The notes under the pieces: model-generated
Database searches by the model: none
What the model saw: only the letters and a program-made list of their open reading frames with translations
What the model was told of the DNA's origin: nothing
Translations under genes and position numbers: made by a program
NCBI GenBank assembly: GCA_963735455.1
Contig: CAVTKZ010000002.1
Span: forward strand, 868,001 to 932,000
Length of the DNA: 64,000 bases
Origin: Palsa-1033 sp963735455
GTDB taxonomy: Bacteria; Chloroflexota; Limnocylindria; Limnocylindrales; CSP1-4
Direction: 5' to 3'
In this document: positions 28,307 through 37,267 of the stretch, piece by piece
Position numbering within the stretch: the stretch's first letter is position 1
How the letters are laid out: the number at the start of each line of letters is the position of its first letter

Positions 28307-29101
28307 ATGACCGGCTCGCGCCGATTCGCGGACCTGCGCGCGATCACGCTCGACTTCGGCAACACCCTCGTGCCAGTCCGCAGCGCGGACCTGCGGGCCG
28401 TCGTCGAGCAGATGATCGAGACGTTCACCGGTCGGGTCGGCGGGCTCGATCCGGTGGCCTTCGCCTCGACCTGGGCCGAGGAGCGCGATCGACAGTTCCG
28501 CGAGGACGTGCCTCGCCTGCGCGAGGTCGATCTCGACCGGCGGGTCGCCCGGGTCCTGGCCAGATTGCGCGGGCTGCCGCCGCCGGCGCCCGGTGAGGAA
28601 TGGGACGACACGATCGCCGCCAGCCGTTCGACGCCGGCCGAGGTCAAGCTGGCCCTCGATGCCTACAGCCAGGCGTTCGTCGCCCGGGTCCCGGCGCCGC
28701 CGGAGGTCGGCCCGCTCCTCGGCCGCCTGGCCCAGCGGTTCGGCCTGGCGATCCTCTCCAACTGGCCGCTGGCCGCGACGATCGACGACTACCTCAAGGC
28801 GGCCGGCTGGCGTCCTTCGCTGGCCGCGGTCGTCGTCTCCCAGCGGGTCGGCACGATCAAGCCCGACGAGCGGATCTTCCGGGTCGCCGAGACGGCGCTG
28901 GGCGAGCGGGGCCTGGCGATCCTCCACCTGGGCGACGACTGGGCAGCGGATGTCGTCGGCGCCAAACGGGCCGGCTGGCGGGCGGCCTACCTGCGCGACC
29001 GGCAGGCCGGCTCGCCCCTGCCGGCGTCGAGCCCCGACGCGTCGGTGACCGCCGACCTGGAGGTGGACACCCTCGAGGCGTTCGAGGCAGCCCTGGGCTG
29101 A
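28307..29101 (+). CDS. HAD-superfamily hydrolase
   Basis: HAD motifs: I 'ITLDFGNTLV' (Asp nucleophile, though the usual second Asp of DxD is replaced in DFGNT), II 'LAILSNWP', III lysine in 'GTIKPDERIF', IV 'LHLGDDWAADVVGAKRAGW'. 264 residues with a helical cap after motif I. The second aspartate being Asn is seen in a branch of HAD proteins. Substrate unknown. The ATG is 8 bp after the helicase stop, indicating co-transcription. Confidence 0.8.
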   Translation: MTGSRRFADLRAITLDFGNTLVPVRSADLRAVVEQMIETFTGRVGGLDPVAFASTWAEERDRQFREDVPRLREVDLDRRVARVLARLRGLPPPAPGEEWDDTIAASRSTPAEVKLALDAYSQAFVARVPAPPEVGPLLGRLAQRFGLAILSNWPLAATIDDYLKAAGWRPSLAAVVVSQRVGTIKPDERIFRVAETALGERGLAILHLGDDWAADVVGAKRAGWRAAYLRDRQAGSPLPASSPDASVTADLEVDTLEAFEAALG

Positions 29102-29120
29102 GCCGCGGCGCGCCCGCCGC

Positions 29121-29126
29121 TAGACT
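29121..29126 (+). promoter_or_regulatory. -10 element just upstream of a small membrane-protein gene
   Basis: CGC-TAGACT, 8 nt before ATG 29135 (5 nt before an in-frame GTG at 29132). Confidence 0.5.
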
Positions 29127-29134
29127 CGACGGTG

Positions 29135-29509
29135 ATGGAGCCGCGCGACCGCCTGATCAACATCGCGACCCTTGTTGCGGCGGCCATTGCCTGGATCACC
29201 GTTGGCGTCATCATCACGACCCAGGACCCGCGAACCAATGGTCAGGTCGTCTTTGTCGGAGCACTCATGATTGGTGCCGCGTTCGGGCTGACGGCGATCC
29301 CCGTGCTGTGGCTGACGGTTTTCAGCCGCCATGCCCGGATCGCCTATCGGGGTGACTGGATCCGGGCCTTCCGGCGCGGCGGCTGGATCGCCTTCGCGAT
29401 TGCCCTGTTCGTCCTGCTCCGGCTCGAGAACGCCTTCAGCCTGCCGATCGCCCTGTTCATCCTGGTGATCGTGGGGGTGGCCGAGGCAACCCTGTCGGTG
29501 GACCGGTGA
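29135..29509 (+). CDS. Small polytopic membrane protein
   Basis: About 124 residues with four hydrophobic segments ('IATLVAAAIAWITVGVII', 'VVFVGALMIGAAFGLTAI...', 'IAFAIALFVLL', 'LPIALFILVIVGVAEATL'). No recognised family. It overlaps the following M20 gene by GTGA. Confidence 0.6.
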   Translation: MEPRDRLINIATLVAAAIAWITVGVIITTQDPRTNGQVVFVGALMIGAAFGLTAIPVLWLTVFSRHARIAYRGDWIRAFRRGGWIAFAIALFVLLRLENAFSLPIALFILVIVGVAEATLSVDR

Positions 29510-30753
29510 CCGGGCCCGGCTCGCAGCCGCCGCCGATCCGGCCGCTGACGGCAACCGAACCGGCCGGCCCGTTCGGGCCGGCCAAGGCCCGCCTGGCCGC
29601 GATCGTCGAGGCAAACCGGGCCGAGATCCTCGAGCTCAGCCACCGGATCCACGCCCACCCCGAGCCTGCTTTCGAGGAGTTCCAGGCCGCGACCTGGGTC
29701 GCCGGCGCGGTGCGCGCCCACGGCTTCACGGTCGAGCATCCGGCCGGCAGCCTGGCGACGGCCGTCCGGGGACGACTGTCCGGCGGCCGGGCGGGGGAGC
29801 CCGGCGGCGACCAGCCGCGGATCGGGATCCTGGCCGAGTACGACGCGCTGCCGGGGCTTGGCCATGGCTGCGGCCACAACACGATGGCCGCCTCGGGTGT
29901 CGGGGCGGCGATCGCCCTCGCCGCCATCGCCCCGGAGCTGCCCGGCGAGATCGTGTTCCTGGGCTCGCCGGCCGAGGAGCGCGGCTCGGGCAAGGAGATC
30001 ATGCTCCGCGACGGCCTGTTCGCCGGCCTCGACGCGGCGCTCCTGTTCCACCCTTCGGACATGACCCACGTGACCTGCGGCCTGCTCGCCAGCGAGGACG
30101 TCGAGGTGACCTTCCACGGGCTGCAGGCCCATGCCGCCTCGGATCCCTGGCTCGGCCGCAATGCGCTCGACGCGATGATCCTGCTGTTCAGCTCGGTCGG
30201 CCTGTGGCGGCAGCAGCTCCGGCCGGACGCCCGGGTTCACGGGGTGATCACCGAGGGCGGGACCGCGGCCAACATCATTCCCGACCGGACGGTCGCCTGG
30301 TTCATGATCCGCTCGGCCGACGAGCGGGAATACGAACGGATGCGAACCCGCTTCGACGAGCTGTGCCGGGCGGCGGCCCTGGCCGCCGAGTGCAGCGTCG
30401 ACGTCGTCTTCAGCGGGCGGGCCTCGACGATGCGCAACAACATGGTCCTGGCCGATCGCTTCGGCGCGAACATGGCGGCCTACGGCGTTCCGGCCGGGCC
30501 GCAGGCCGACAACCTGGGCAGCTCGGACATGGGCAACGTGAGCCAGGTCCTGCCCACGATCCACCCCTGCGTGGCGATCTGCCCGGTCGGGGTGGCCGGC
30601 CATTCGATCGAGTTCCGCGATGCGGCGGCGACTGCCTATGCCGACGAGGTGACCCTGCTGATGGCCACCGTCGTGGCCCAGACGGCCTACGAGCTGTTCG
30701 CCGACCCAGCCCTGGTCAAGGCCGCCTGGGACGAGTTCCGCGCGGCGGGCTGA
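29506..30753 (+). CDS. M20-family metal-dependent amidohydrolase (AbgB/hippurate-hydrolase-like)
   Basis: M20D-type features: 'SHRIHAHPEPAFEEFQ', metal ligands in 'LPGLGHGCGHN' (D/H/C/H cluster), the acid pair in 'GSPAEERGSGK', and a dimerisation region ('GLQAHAASDPWLGRNALDAM'). 415 residues. The family removes acyl or aminobenzoyl groups from amino acids and small amides. The exact substrate is unknown; a downstream agmatinase hints at nitrogen-compound turnover. GTG start overlaps the upstream membrane protein. Confidence 0.85.
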   Translation: MTGPGSQPPPIRPLTATEPAGPFGPAKARLAAIVEANRAEILELSHRIHAHPEPAFEEFQAATWVAGAVRAHGFTVEHPAGSLATAVRGRLSGGRAGEPGGDQPRIGILAEYDALPGLGHGCGHNTMAASGVGAAIALAAIAPELPGEIVFLGSPAEERGSGKEIMLRDGLFAGLDAALLFHPSDMTHVTCGLLASEDVEVTFHGLQAHAASDPWLGRNALDAMILLFSSVGLWRQQLRPDARVHGVITEGGTAANIIPDRTVAWFMIRSADEREYERMRTRFDELCRAAALAAECSVDVVFSGRASTMRNNMVLADRFGANMAAYGVPAGPQADNLGSSDMGNVSQVLPTIHPCVAICPVGVAGHSIEFRDAAATAYADEVTLLMATVVAQTAYELFADPALVKAAWDEFRAAG

Positions 30754-30788
30754 CCGGCTCGATCGCGCCCGGCCGGCCGGCAGGCCGG

Positions 30789-30797
30789 TGCTAGGAT
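30789..30797 (+). promoter_or_regulatory. Extended -10 (TGC-TAGGAT) upstream of agmatinase
   Basis: The same nine bases precede the DnaB-like gene at 51585. A leader of ~109 nt to ATG 30913 is implied. Confidence 0.45.
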
Positions 30798-30912
30798 GGC
30801 CGCGGCGCCCCGCTGGACGTTCGATACGAACCGGCGGCGTCCCCAGAAGACGGTCCTGCGCAACGGCCCGGCGGTGAGCCGTCCGGCCGGCGCGGCGTCT
30901 CCCGGAGGTTCG

Positions 30913-31980
30913 ATGGTCGAGCGCCACGATCCTGCCCCCGACGGCGGCTTCGCCGCGGCCAACGGCTGGGACCGCGACTACGAGGTCTACCCGGACTTCG
31001 ACCTGCCCACGTACGTCGGCCCGACGACGTTCATGAACCTGCCCTGGATCACGGATCCGGCCGTCCTCCGCAAGCGACGGACCGATGTCGCGATCATCGG
31101 CGCGCCGTTCGACGACGCGGTCAGCCATCGTTCCGGCGCGCGCTTCGGCCCGCGCTCGATCCGTGAGGCGCAGTACACCTCGGGCTCGATCAACTCGCTC
31201 CAGCTCGGGGTCGAGCCGTTCGAGGTCCTCGACGTGATCGATGCCGGCGACGCCAATGTCGTGCCGGCCTGGACCGAGCGAGCCCACGCGATGATCTATC
31301 GCAAGGTGCGCGAGGTGGCCGGGACCGGGGCGATCCCGATCGTGCTGGGCGGCGACCACTCGATCACCTGGCCGTCGGCGACCGCGATCGCCGAAGTCCG
31401 CCGGCCGGGCTCGATCGGGATCGTCCATTTCGATGCCCACGCCGACACCGCCAACGACGACTGGGGCGTCCTGGCCGGGCACGGCACGCCAATGCGCCGG
31501 CTGATCGAGTCGGGCGCCGTCAAGGGCTCAAACTTCGTGCAGGTCGGGCTACGCGGCTACTGGCCGCCGGTCGACGTCTTCGAGTGGATGCAGGCCCACG
31601 GCCTGCGCTACCACCTGATGCGCGAGATCGAGGACCGCGGCTCCGAGGCGGTGATCGCCGACGCGATCGCCGAGGCCCTCGACGGTCCGGATGCGGTCTA
31701 CCTGAGCATCGACATCGACGTGATCGATCCCGGCCTGGCGCCCGGGACCGGGACCCCCGAACCGGGCGGCATGCTCACCCGCGAAGTCCTCCGGGCGATC
31801 CGCCAGATCGTGGCGGCGGTCGACCTGTGCGGGATGGACATCGTCGAGGTCTCGCCGCCCTACGATCACGCCGAGACGACGGCGATGGCCGCCAACCGCT
31901 GCGCCCTCGAGGCGATCAGCGCGCTGGCCGTCAAGAAGCGGGCCGGCCGGGCCGTCCGCTGGGAACCGCCGGCAGGGTGA
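30913..31980 (+). CDS. speB: Agmatinase/ureohydrolase
   Basis: Ureohydrolase metal motifs are complete: 'VLGGDHSITWP', 'IVHFDAHADT', 'YLSIDIDVIDPGLAPGTGTPEPGG'. These bind the two Mn2+ ions. 355 residues. I start at ATG 30913 because GGAGG lies 5-6 nt upstream; the frame is open further but upstream residues are not conserved in character. Likely agmatine to putrescine plus urea; other guanidino substrates (guanidinobutyrate, guanidinopropionate) cannot be excluded. Overlaps the methyltransferase by GTGA. Confidence 0.88.
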   Translation: MVERHDPAPDGGFAAANGWDRDYEVYPDFDLPTYVGPTTFMNLPWITDPAVLRKRRTDVAIIGAPFDDAVSHRSGARFGPRSIREAQYTSGSINSLQLGVEPFEVLDVIDAGDANVVPAWTERAHAMIYRKVREVAGTGAIPIVLGGDHSITWPSATAIAEVRRPGSIGIVHFDAHADTANDDWGVLAGHGTPMRRLIESGAVKGSNFVQVGLRGYWPPVDVFEWMQAHGLRYHLMREIEDRGSEAVIADAIAEALDGPDAVYLSIDIDVIDPGLAPGTGTPEPGGMLTREVLRAIRQIVAAVDLCGMDIVEVSPPYDHAETTAMAANRCALEAISALAVKKRAGRAVRWEPPAG

Positions 31981-32792
31981 CCGCCAAGCGCGCGGGCGAG
32001 GCCCATTCGGCACGGGCCCGGTCTTCCAACGCCGCGTCCAGGGCCGAGGCCGACGCCTTGGCCCGGCTGTACGACGCCGACCTCGCCGAGGATCCGGGCG
32101 ACGACCTCGACCTGTACCGGGCCCTGGCCGAGCGAACGGGCGGCCCGATCCTCGAGCTGGCCGCCGGCACCGGCCGGATCGTCCGACCGCTGGCGGCCGC
32201 GGGCTACGACGTCACCGCCCTCGACCTCGACCCGGCGATGCTCGCCCGGCTCACGGCATGGGCCCCGGCCAACGTCATGACCGTCCTTGCCGACCTGACC
32301 AGCTGGCGACCGTCGCGCCCGGAATACCGGCTGGCGATCCTCGGCCTCAACTCGCTCTTCCTGCTGGCCGAACGCCACCTCCAGCAGGCGGCCTTCGCCA
32401 CGTTGTTCGCCGCCCTGCTTCCGGGCGGCCTGGCCGTCGTCGACGTGTGGCTGCCCGACGCGGCCGACCTGGCCCGCTACGACGGGCGCCTGCTCGTCGA
32501 TTACATCCGGAGGGACCCGGCCAGCGGCTCGACGCTGACCAAGACCGTCTCCGCGGTCCATGACGCGGCGACCGCCACGGTCCTCCTGACCGCGATCTAC
32601 GACGAGGGCCGGCCCGGGGCGCCGGTCACGCGCTGGATCCGGCGCGACGCGCTGCGCCTGGTCGGCTCGGGCGAGCTCCTCGACCTGGCCCGCGGCGCCG
32701 GCTTCGAGATCGACCTGCTGGCCGGCGATTACGGCCTCGAACCGCTCGCCCCCGGGGCCACCCGGGCCATCCTGCTGGCGAGGCGCCCATAG
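31977..32792 (+). CDS. Class I SAM-dependent methyltransferase
   Basis: Motif I 'ILELAAGTGRIVRPLAAAGYDVTALDLDPAML' (SAM-binding glycine loop and acidic residue), then 'ADLTSWRP' and 'LLPGGLAVVDVWLP'. 271 residues. The N-terminal ~35 residues are basic and Ala-rich. Substrate unknown; coupling to agmatinase by GTGA raises a polyamine or guanidino substrate, which is speculative. Confidence 0.8.
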   Translation: MTAKRAGEAHSARARSSNAASRAEADALARLYDADLAEDPGDDLDLYRALAERTGGPILELAAGTGRIVRPLAAAGYDVTALDLDPAMLARLTAWAPANVMTVLADLTSWRPSRPEYRLAILGLNSLFLLAERHLQQAAFATLFAALLPGGLAVVDVWLPDAADLARYDGRLLVDYIRRDPASGSTLTKTVSAVHDAATATVLLTAIYDEGRPGAPVTRWIRRDALRLVGSGELLDLARGAGFEIDLLAGDYGLEPLAPGATRAILLARRP

Positions 32793-32852
32793 GGCCGATG
32801 GCGGTGCCGGCCATGGTCCGTTCGGCGGGCTGGCGGCGCAGCGTGCGCATGG

Positions 32853-32858
32853 TATCGT
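32853..32858 (+). promoter_or_regulatory. -10 element for leaderless TadZ-like gene
   Basis: TATCGT ends 6 nt before ATG 32865; no Shine-Dalgarno. Confidence 0.55.
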
Positions 32859-32864
32859 CGGCCG

Positions 32865-34010
32865 ATGGCCAAGGACCAGATCCGGCTCCTGCTCGTCGAA
32901 GACGTGCCGCAGGTGGCCCAGTACGTCCGGGGACTGCTCAACGCCCAGAGCACGATCAAGTTGCTCGACGTCCTCGTCGATGGCTCCAAGGCCGCCGGCC
33001 AGATCAGCCAATTGCGGCCCGACGTCGTGATCATCGACGCCCTGCTCCAGGGCCGGATCAAGGGCCTCCAGCTGGTCGACCAGCTCTTCGCCGGTTCGGT
33101 CGGCCTGCCGATGGTGGTCCTGACCGTGCCCCAGCATCCGATCGAGCCCGATCCGGAGCGGGGGATCCACGCCGTCCTGATGATGCCCTTCTCGGGCTTC
33201 GACCTGATGAACAAGGTGTCGGCCGTCCACCATGCCTTCCAGGTCAGCGCCGAGGCCGCCGCATCGCGGGTCCTGACCGTCTTCGCGCCGAAGGGCGGGG
33301 TGGGCAAGACGACCGTCGCGTTCAACCTCGCGGTGGCCATGGCCCAGGCCGGCAAGCGGACCGCCCTGATCGACGGCAGCCTCCAGTTCGGCGACCTGCG
33401 CTCGCTGCTCAAGGTCCCGCCCGACGCCCCATCGATCCTTGACCTGCCGACCGACCGGGTCCAGGAATCGGACCTGGCCGACGTCCTGTGGCGCGACCCG
33501 TCGGGCGTCGACATCCTGCTTGCGCCGCCCCGGATCGAGCAGGCCGAGATGGTCACCGTGCGCGACGTCGACAAGATCCTGTCGCTCCTGCGGCGGGTCT
33601 ACGAGGTCGTCGTGATCGACACCCCGGCCGCCCTGACCGACACGACGCTGAGCTTCCTGGACGCCTGCGACACGATCGTCGAGATCGTCACCTTCGACTC
33701 GACCACGATCCACAACACCCTGGCCATGGCCGACACGTTCCGCTCGATCGGCTACGCGCCGACCAAGGTCCGCTACCTGGTCAACCGGGCCGACTCGTCG
33801 GGCGGGATGGACGTCAACGAGCTGGCCAAGGCGATCGGCCGGGTGCCCGAGCACTACGTCGTGTCCGACGGCCGGCTGGTGATCCAGGCCAACAACGGCG
33901 GGGTGCCCTTCGTCCTGGCCGAGCCCGGCGCCCAGGTCAGCCTCGACATCACCCGGGTGGCCCAGGAGCTCCTCCTGGGCGACGCGGTGCCGGTCGGGGC
34001 GCGGCGCTAG
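32865..34010 (+). CDS. TadZ/CpaE-like protein: degenerate receiver + ParA-type ATPase (first copy)
   Basis: The first ~120 residues form a receiver-like domain ('LLLVEDVPQVAQYV', 'DVVIIDALLQG'). It keeps a phospho-acceptor-like Asp but has 'LMMPFSG' where the conserved Lys-Pro should be. The second half is a MinD/ParA ATPase with 'FAPKGGVGKTTVAFNLA' and 'VVVIDTPA'. This architecture is CpaE/TadZ, which localises Flp-pilus machinery at the pole. No other tad/cpa gene is in the window. A standalone receiver-ParA regulator is the alternative. Confidence 0.85.
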   Translation: MAKDQIRLLLVEDVPQVAQYVRGLLNAQSTIKLLDVLVDGSKAAGQISQLRPDVVIIDALLQGRIKGLQLVDQLFAGSVGLPMVVLTVPQHPIEPDPERGIHAVLMMPFSGFDLMNKVSAVHHAFQVSAEAAASRVLTVFAPKGGVGKTTVAFNLAVAMAQAGKRTALIDGSLQFGDLRSLLKVPPDAPSILDLPTDRVQESDLADVLWRDPSGVDILLAPPRIEQAEMVTVRDVDKILSLLRRVYEVVVIDTPAALTDTTLSFLDACDTIVEIVTFDSTTIHNTLAMADTFRSIGYAPTKVRYLVNRADSSGGMDVNELAKAIGRVPEHYVVSDGRLVIQANNGGVPFVLAEPGAQVSLDITRVAQELLLGDAVPVGARR

Positions 34011-34015
34011 GCGCC

Positions 34016-34936
34016 ATGTCCGATCCGCGTCCGATCGGGGTCTTCGACTCCGGCGTCGGCGGCCTGACGGTCCTTCGCGAGATCCTCCGCCGGCTGCCGC
34101 GGGAATCGACGATCTACCTCGGCGACAATGCCCGGGCGCCGTATGGCCCGCGACCCGACGATGAAGTCCTGGCCTTCAGCCGCCAGGCCGTGGAGCGCCT
34201 GGCCCAGCGGGACGTCAAAGCGATCGTGATCGCCTGCAACACCTCGACCGCGATCGCCCTGGGCGACCTGCGCCGGCGCCACGACCTGCCGATCCTGGGG
34301 GTCGTCCGGCCGGGCGCCGTGACGGCGGCCCTCTCGACCCGCAATCGGCGGGTGGGCGTGATCGCGACCTCGGCCACCGTCCGCTCGCACGCCTACTTCC
34401 AGGCGATCAAGGACGAGAACCCGGCGATCGAGGTCTTCGAGCATGCCACGCCGGCCCTGGTGCCCCTGGTCGAGGCCGGCCGGCTGCGCGGCCCGGACGT
34501 CGACGCGATCGTCCGCGAGTCGCTGGCCGGCCTGCTCGGTGAGCGGCTCCTGGACGGGGCCCCGGTCGAGCCCCAGCCGGCATCGGCCGGGATCGACACG
34601 CTCCTCCTGGGCTGCACCCACTACCCCTTGATCGAGGCGGCCATCCGGGCCGTCACCGGCGAGCGGATCGCCCTCGTCGACTCGGCCACCGCCACGGCCG
34701 GCGCACTGGTCGACCTGCTCGCGATCAACGGCCTCGAGGCACCCGGCACCAGCCGGGGGACCGCGGCCGACCCCGGCCGGGCAGGGCACGATCGGCCGTC
34801 GACCGAGAGCCGCCCGATCGTCCACCGCCAGCTGACGACCGGCTCGGTCGAGTCGTTCCGCGAGCTGGCCGGCCGGCTCTTCGGCGACGGCTTCGTCGAT
34901 GTCGAGGCGATCGAGCTGGGGGTCCCGGTCGGATGA
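34016..34936 (+). CDS. murI: Glutamate racemase
   Basis: All MurI signatures: 'IGVFDSGVGGLTV', 'YLGDNARAPYG', first catalytic Cys in 'VIACNTSTA', second in 'LLLGCTHYPLI'. About 306 residues, slightly long owing to a loop near residue 245. It makes D-glutamate for peptidoglycan. ATG 34016 is 5 bp after the TadZ-like stop; it overlaps the DUF2342 gene by ATGA. Confidence 0.95.
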   Translation: MSDPRPIGVFDSGVGGLTVLREILRRLPRESTIYLGDNARAPYGPRPDDEVLAFSRQAVERLAQRDVKAIVIACNTSTAIALGDLRRRHDLPILGVVRPGAVTAALSTRNRRVGVIATSATVRSHAYFQAIKDENPAIEVFEHATPALVPLVEAGRLRGPDVDAIVRESLAGLLGERLLDGAPVEPQPASAGIDTLLLGCTHYPLIEAAIRAVTGERIALVDSATATAGALVDLLAINGLEAPGTSRGTAADPGRAGHDRPSTESRPIVHRQLTTGSVESFRELAGRLFGDGFVDVEAIELGVPVG

Positions 34937-36126
34937 CCAATCCACGTCGCGACGATCGCCTGTGGCAGGCCGGATTCCTGGTCGGCTCGGCCCTTGGCGC
35001 GGCCGTCACGGTCCTCGGGCGGCGAGCCGAGAAGTCGGCCCGGCGGGGCCTGGTCGACTGGACCCAGGTCGAGTCGGTCGCTGTCGGCCGCCTGCGCAAG
35101 GCGCCCGGGAGCCTGTCGGCCGACGAGCTGAAGCGCTCGGAGGCCGCCTATTCGGCGGCGATGGCCGTCGTCGTGCCGCGCCTCTCGGAGGCCCTCGGAA
35201 CCGAGCTGCCCGGGATCGTCGACCGGTTCGGCGTGGTCGACCGGGCGGGCTGGGTGCGCGCCAACGCGGCGAGCTTCGGCGACCTGATCGGCCGCCTGGA
35301 GGGCCAGCTCCTCGACCAGGTCGTGCCGGCCGGCGGCGGCCTCGTCCCGGCCACCCTGGCGATCGCCAACCGCTGGGTCACCACCCACCAGATCGGCTAC
35401 CTGCTGGGCTTCATGGGCGCCCGCGTCCTGGGCCAGTACGACCTGGCCCTGCTGGCCGCCGAGAGCACCCCGGGCCGGCTCCTGTTCGTCGAGGAGAACA
35501 TCCGCCAGACCGCCCGCGTCCTGGACGTCCCGCTCGACCCGTTCCGGACCTGGATCGCCCTCCACGAGACGACCCATGCCTTCGAGTTCGAGGCCCATCC
35601 CTGGCTCCGGCCGTACCTCGCCGAGCGCCTCGAGCGGCAGCTCAGCGGCTTCTCGAAGGGGGCGGCAGCGCTCAGCCGGGACGGCCTCAAGAGCCTGGGC
35701 AAGTCGCTCCGCGGCGAGGCCGGCGCCGAGCACTGGATGGAACGGCTGATGGACGGCGAGCAGCGCCGCCTGTTCCGGGAGACGCAGGCGGTGATGAGCC
35801 TGCTGGAGGGCTTCAGCGACTTCGTGATGGACGAGTACGGCCGCGACCTGGTGCCCGGCGTGGAGCGGATCAGCGAGCGCTTCCATGCCCGCCGCGACCA
35901 GAAGAAGACGGGCGTCGAGCGGGCCGTCATGCGCCTGATCGGGATGGACCTGAAGATGGAGCAGTACCGCAAGGGCGAGAAGTTCGTGGCGGCAATTGCC
36001 CGCGCGGGTGGGCCCGCGGCCCTCAACCAGCTGTGGGCCGGTCCGGACAACCTGCCCCGTGAGGGCGAGATCGAGGCGCCTGCCCGCTGGCTGGCCCGGG
36101 TGCTCGGCTCGAGGCGGGACGCTTGA
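34933..36126 (+). CDS. DUF2342-family zincin-like metalloprotein
   Basis: 397 residues with an N-terminal hydrophobic stretch ('QAGFLVGSALGAAVTVLG') and 'VDWTQVESVAVGRL' at ~40. The zinc-binding helix is 'IALHETTHAFEFEAHPWL' (HExxH). This is the DUF2342 / F420-biosynthesis-associated zincin family seen in actinobacteria and relatives; its substrate is unknown. It is coupled to murI by ATGA and to the next dehydrogenase by TTGA. Confidence 0.82.
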   Translation: MTNPRRDDRLWQAGFLVGSALGAAVTVLGRRAEKSARRGLVDWTQVESVAVGRLRKAPGSLSADELKRSEAAYSAAMAVVVPRLSEALGTELPGIVDRFGVVDRAGWVRANAASFGDLIGRLEGQLLDQVVPAGGGLVPATLAIANRWVTTHQIGYLLGFMGARVLGQYDLALLAAESTPGRLLFVEENIRQTARVLDVPLDPFRTWIALHETTHAFEFEAHPWLRPYLAERLERQLSGFSKGAAALSRDGLKSLGKSLRGEAGAEHWMERLMDGEQRRLFRETQAVMSLLEGFSDFVMDEYGRDLVPGVERISERFHARRDQKKTGVERAVMRLIGMDLKMEQYRKGEKFVAAIARAGGPAALNQLWAGPDNLPREGEIEAPARWLARVLGSRRDA

Positions 36127-37205
36127 CCGAGGCGAACCGGATCGCCGGGCCGGGCCGCGGACCGCACGGCGTGCCGGCGGCGATCGCCCTCAGCCCGATC
36201 CTGGCGGCCCGCTACCGGGCCCGTGACCTGGAGCGGATCCGGGCCGCCGCGCCCGGCTCGCGCCTGGTGATGATCTCGTTCGAGGGCCTGGCCGACGGCC
36301 CGGTCGAGGACGTCGAGGTCCTCCTGCGCGGCTTCCTCAGCGCCGACGCGTTCGACCGGCTCCTGGCCCGGACGCCGCGCCTGGCCTGGGTCCACTCGGC
36401 GACGGCCGGCGTCGAGCGGGTCCTGACTCCGGCCAGCCGCCAGCGCGGCCTGGTGATCACCAACGCCCGGGGCGTCTTCTCCCAGCCGATTGCCGAGTAC
36501 GTCCTGATGATGATCCTGGCCGTCAGCCGGCGGCTGCCCCAGCTCCTCGAGCTGCAGCGCGAGCAGACCTGGCAGCCGCTCGAGGGGGCGGAGCTCGGCG
36601 ACGTGACCGTCGGCGTGGTCGGCCTCGGCTCGATCGGGCGTGCGGTCGCGCGGCTGGCGACGGCGTTCGGCTGCCGGGTGATCGCCACGAGGCGGCGCTC
36701 GGAGGCTGGCAGCGCCGCCGACGGTGATCCGGCCGGGGCCGACACTGGTGCGTCGGCGGCAGGTGCGGGCGGCGAGCTGGCCCTTGACCGGATCCTCGGT
36801 CCCGAGGGCCTGCCCGAGCTGCTCGCCGAGTCCGACTTCGTGGTCCTCGCCGCCCCGCTCACGCCGGCCACCGAGAACCTGATCGACGCGGCGGCGCTCG
36901 AGGCGATGAAGCCCGGCGCCTGGCTGATCAATGTCGCCCGCGGGCGGCTGGTCGACGAGCGGGCCCTGGTCCGGGCCCTCCGCGAGGGCCAGATCGGAGG
37001 CGCGATCCTGGACACGTTCCGGGATGAGCCCCTGCCGGCGACGTCGCCGTTCTACGGCCTCGACAACGTGATCGTCACGCCCCACACGTCGTGGTCGAGC
37101 GGCCGGGTCCTGGATCGCTCGGTCGAGCTGTTCTGCGCCAACCTGCGCCGCTTCGCGGTCGGCGAGCTGCTGGCCAACGTGGTCGATCCCGCGGCGGGCT
37201 ACTGA
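36123..37205 (+). CDS. D-2-hydroxyacid dehydrogenase family protein
   Basis: NAD-binding 'VGVVGLGSIGRAVARLATAFG', with catalytic Arg in 'NVARGRLVDE', Glu in 'TFRDEPLP' and His in 'VTPHTSW'. 360 residues, including a low-complexity insertion (~200-220, Gly/Ala/Asp-rich) absent in typical members. Substrate unresolved (glyoxylate/hydroxypyruvate-type or other 2-hydroxyacid). TTG start overlapping the DUF2342 stop. Confidence 0.85.
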   Translation: MTEANRIAGPGRGPHGVPAAIALSPILAARYRARDLERIRAAAPGSRLVMISFEGLADGPVEDVEVLLRGFLSADAFDRLLARTPRLAWVHSATAGVERVLTPASRQRGLVITNARGVFSQPIAEYVLMMILAVSRRLPQLLELQREQTWQPLEGAELGDVTVGVVGLGSIGRAVARLATAFGCRVIATRRRSEAGSAADGDPAGADTGASAAGAGGELALDRILGPEGLPELLAESDFVVLAAPLTPATENLIDAAALEAMKPGAWLINVARGRLVDERALVRALREGQIGGAILDTFRDEPLPATSPFYGLDNVIVTPHTSWSSGRVLDRSVELFCANLRRFAVGELLANVVDPAAGY

Positions 37206-37253
37206 GCCGGCCCGACAGGTTGCCCTGCCGACACGGCCCCCGGCCCGATCGGC

Positions 37254-37259
37254 GACAAT
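37254..37259 (+). promoter_or_regulatory. -10-like element upstream of ychF
   Basis: GACAAT ends 8 nt before ATG 37268; similar to GACAGT before the DinB gene at 62618. Confidence 0.4.
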
Positions 37260-37267
37260 CGGGCTGA

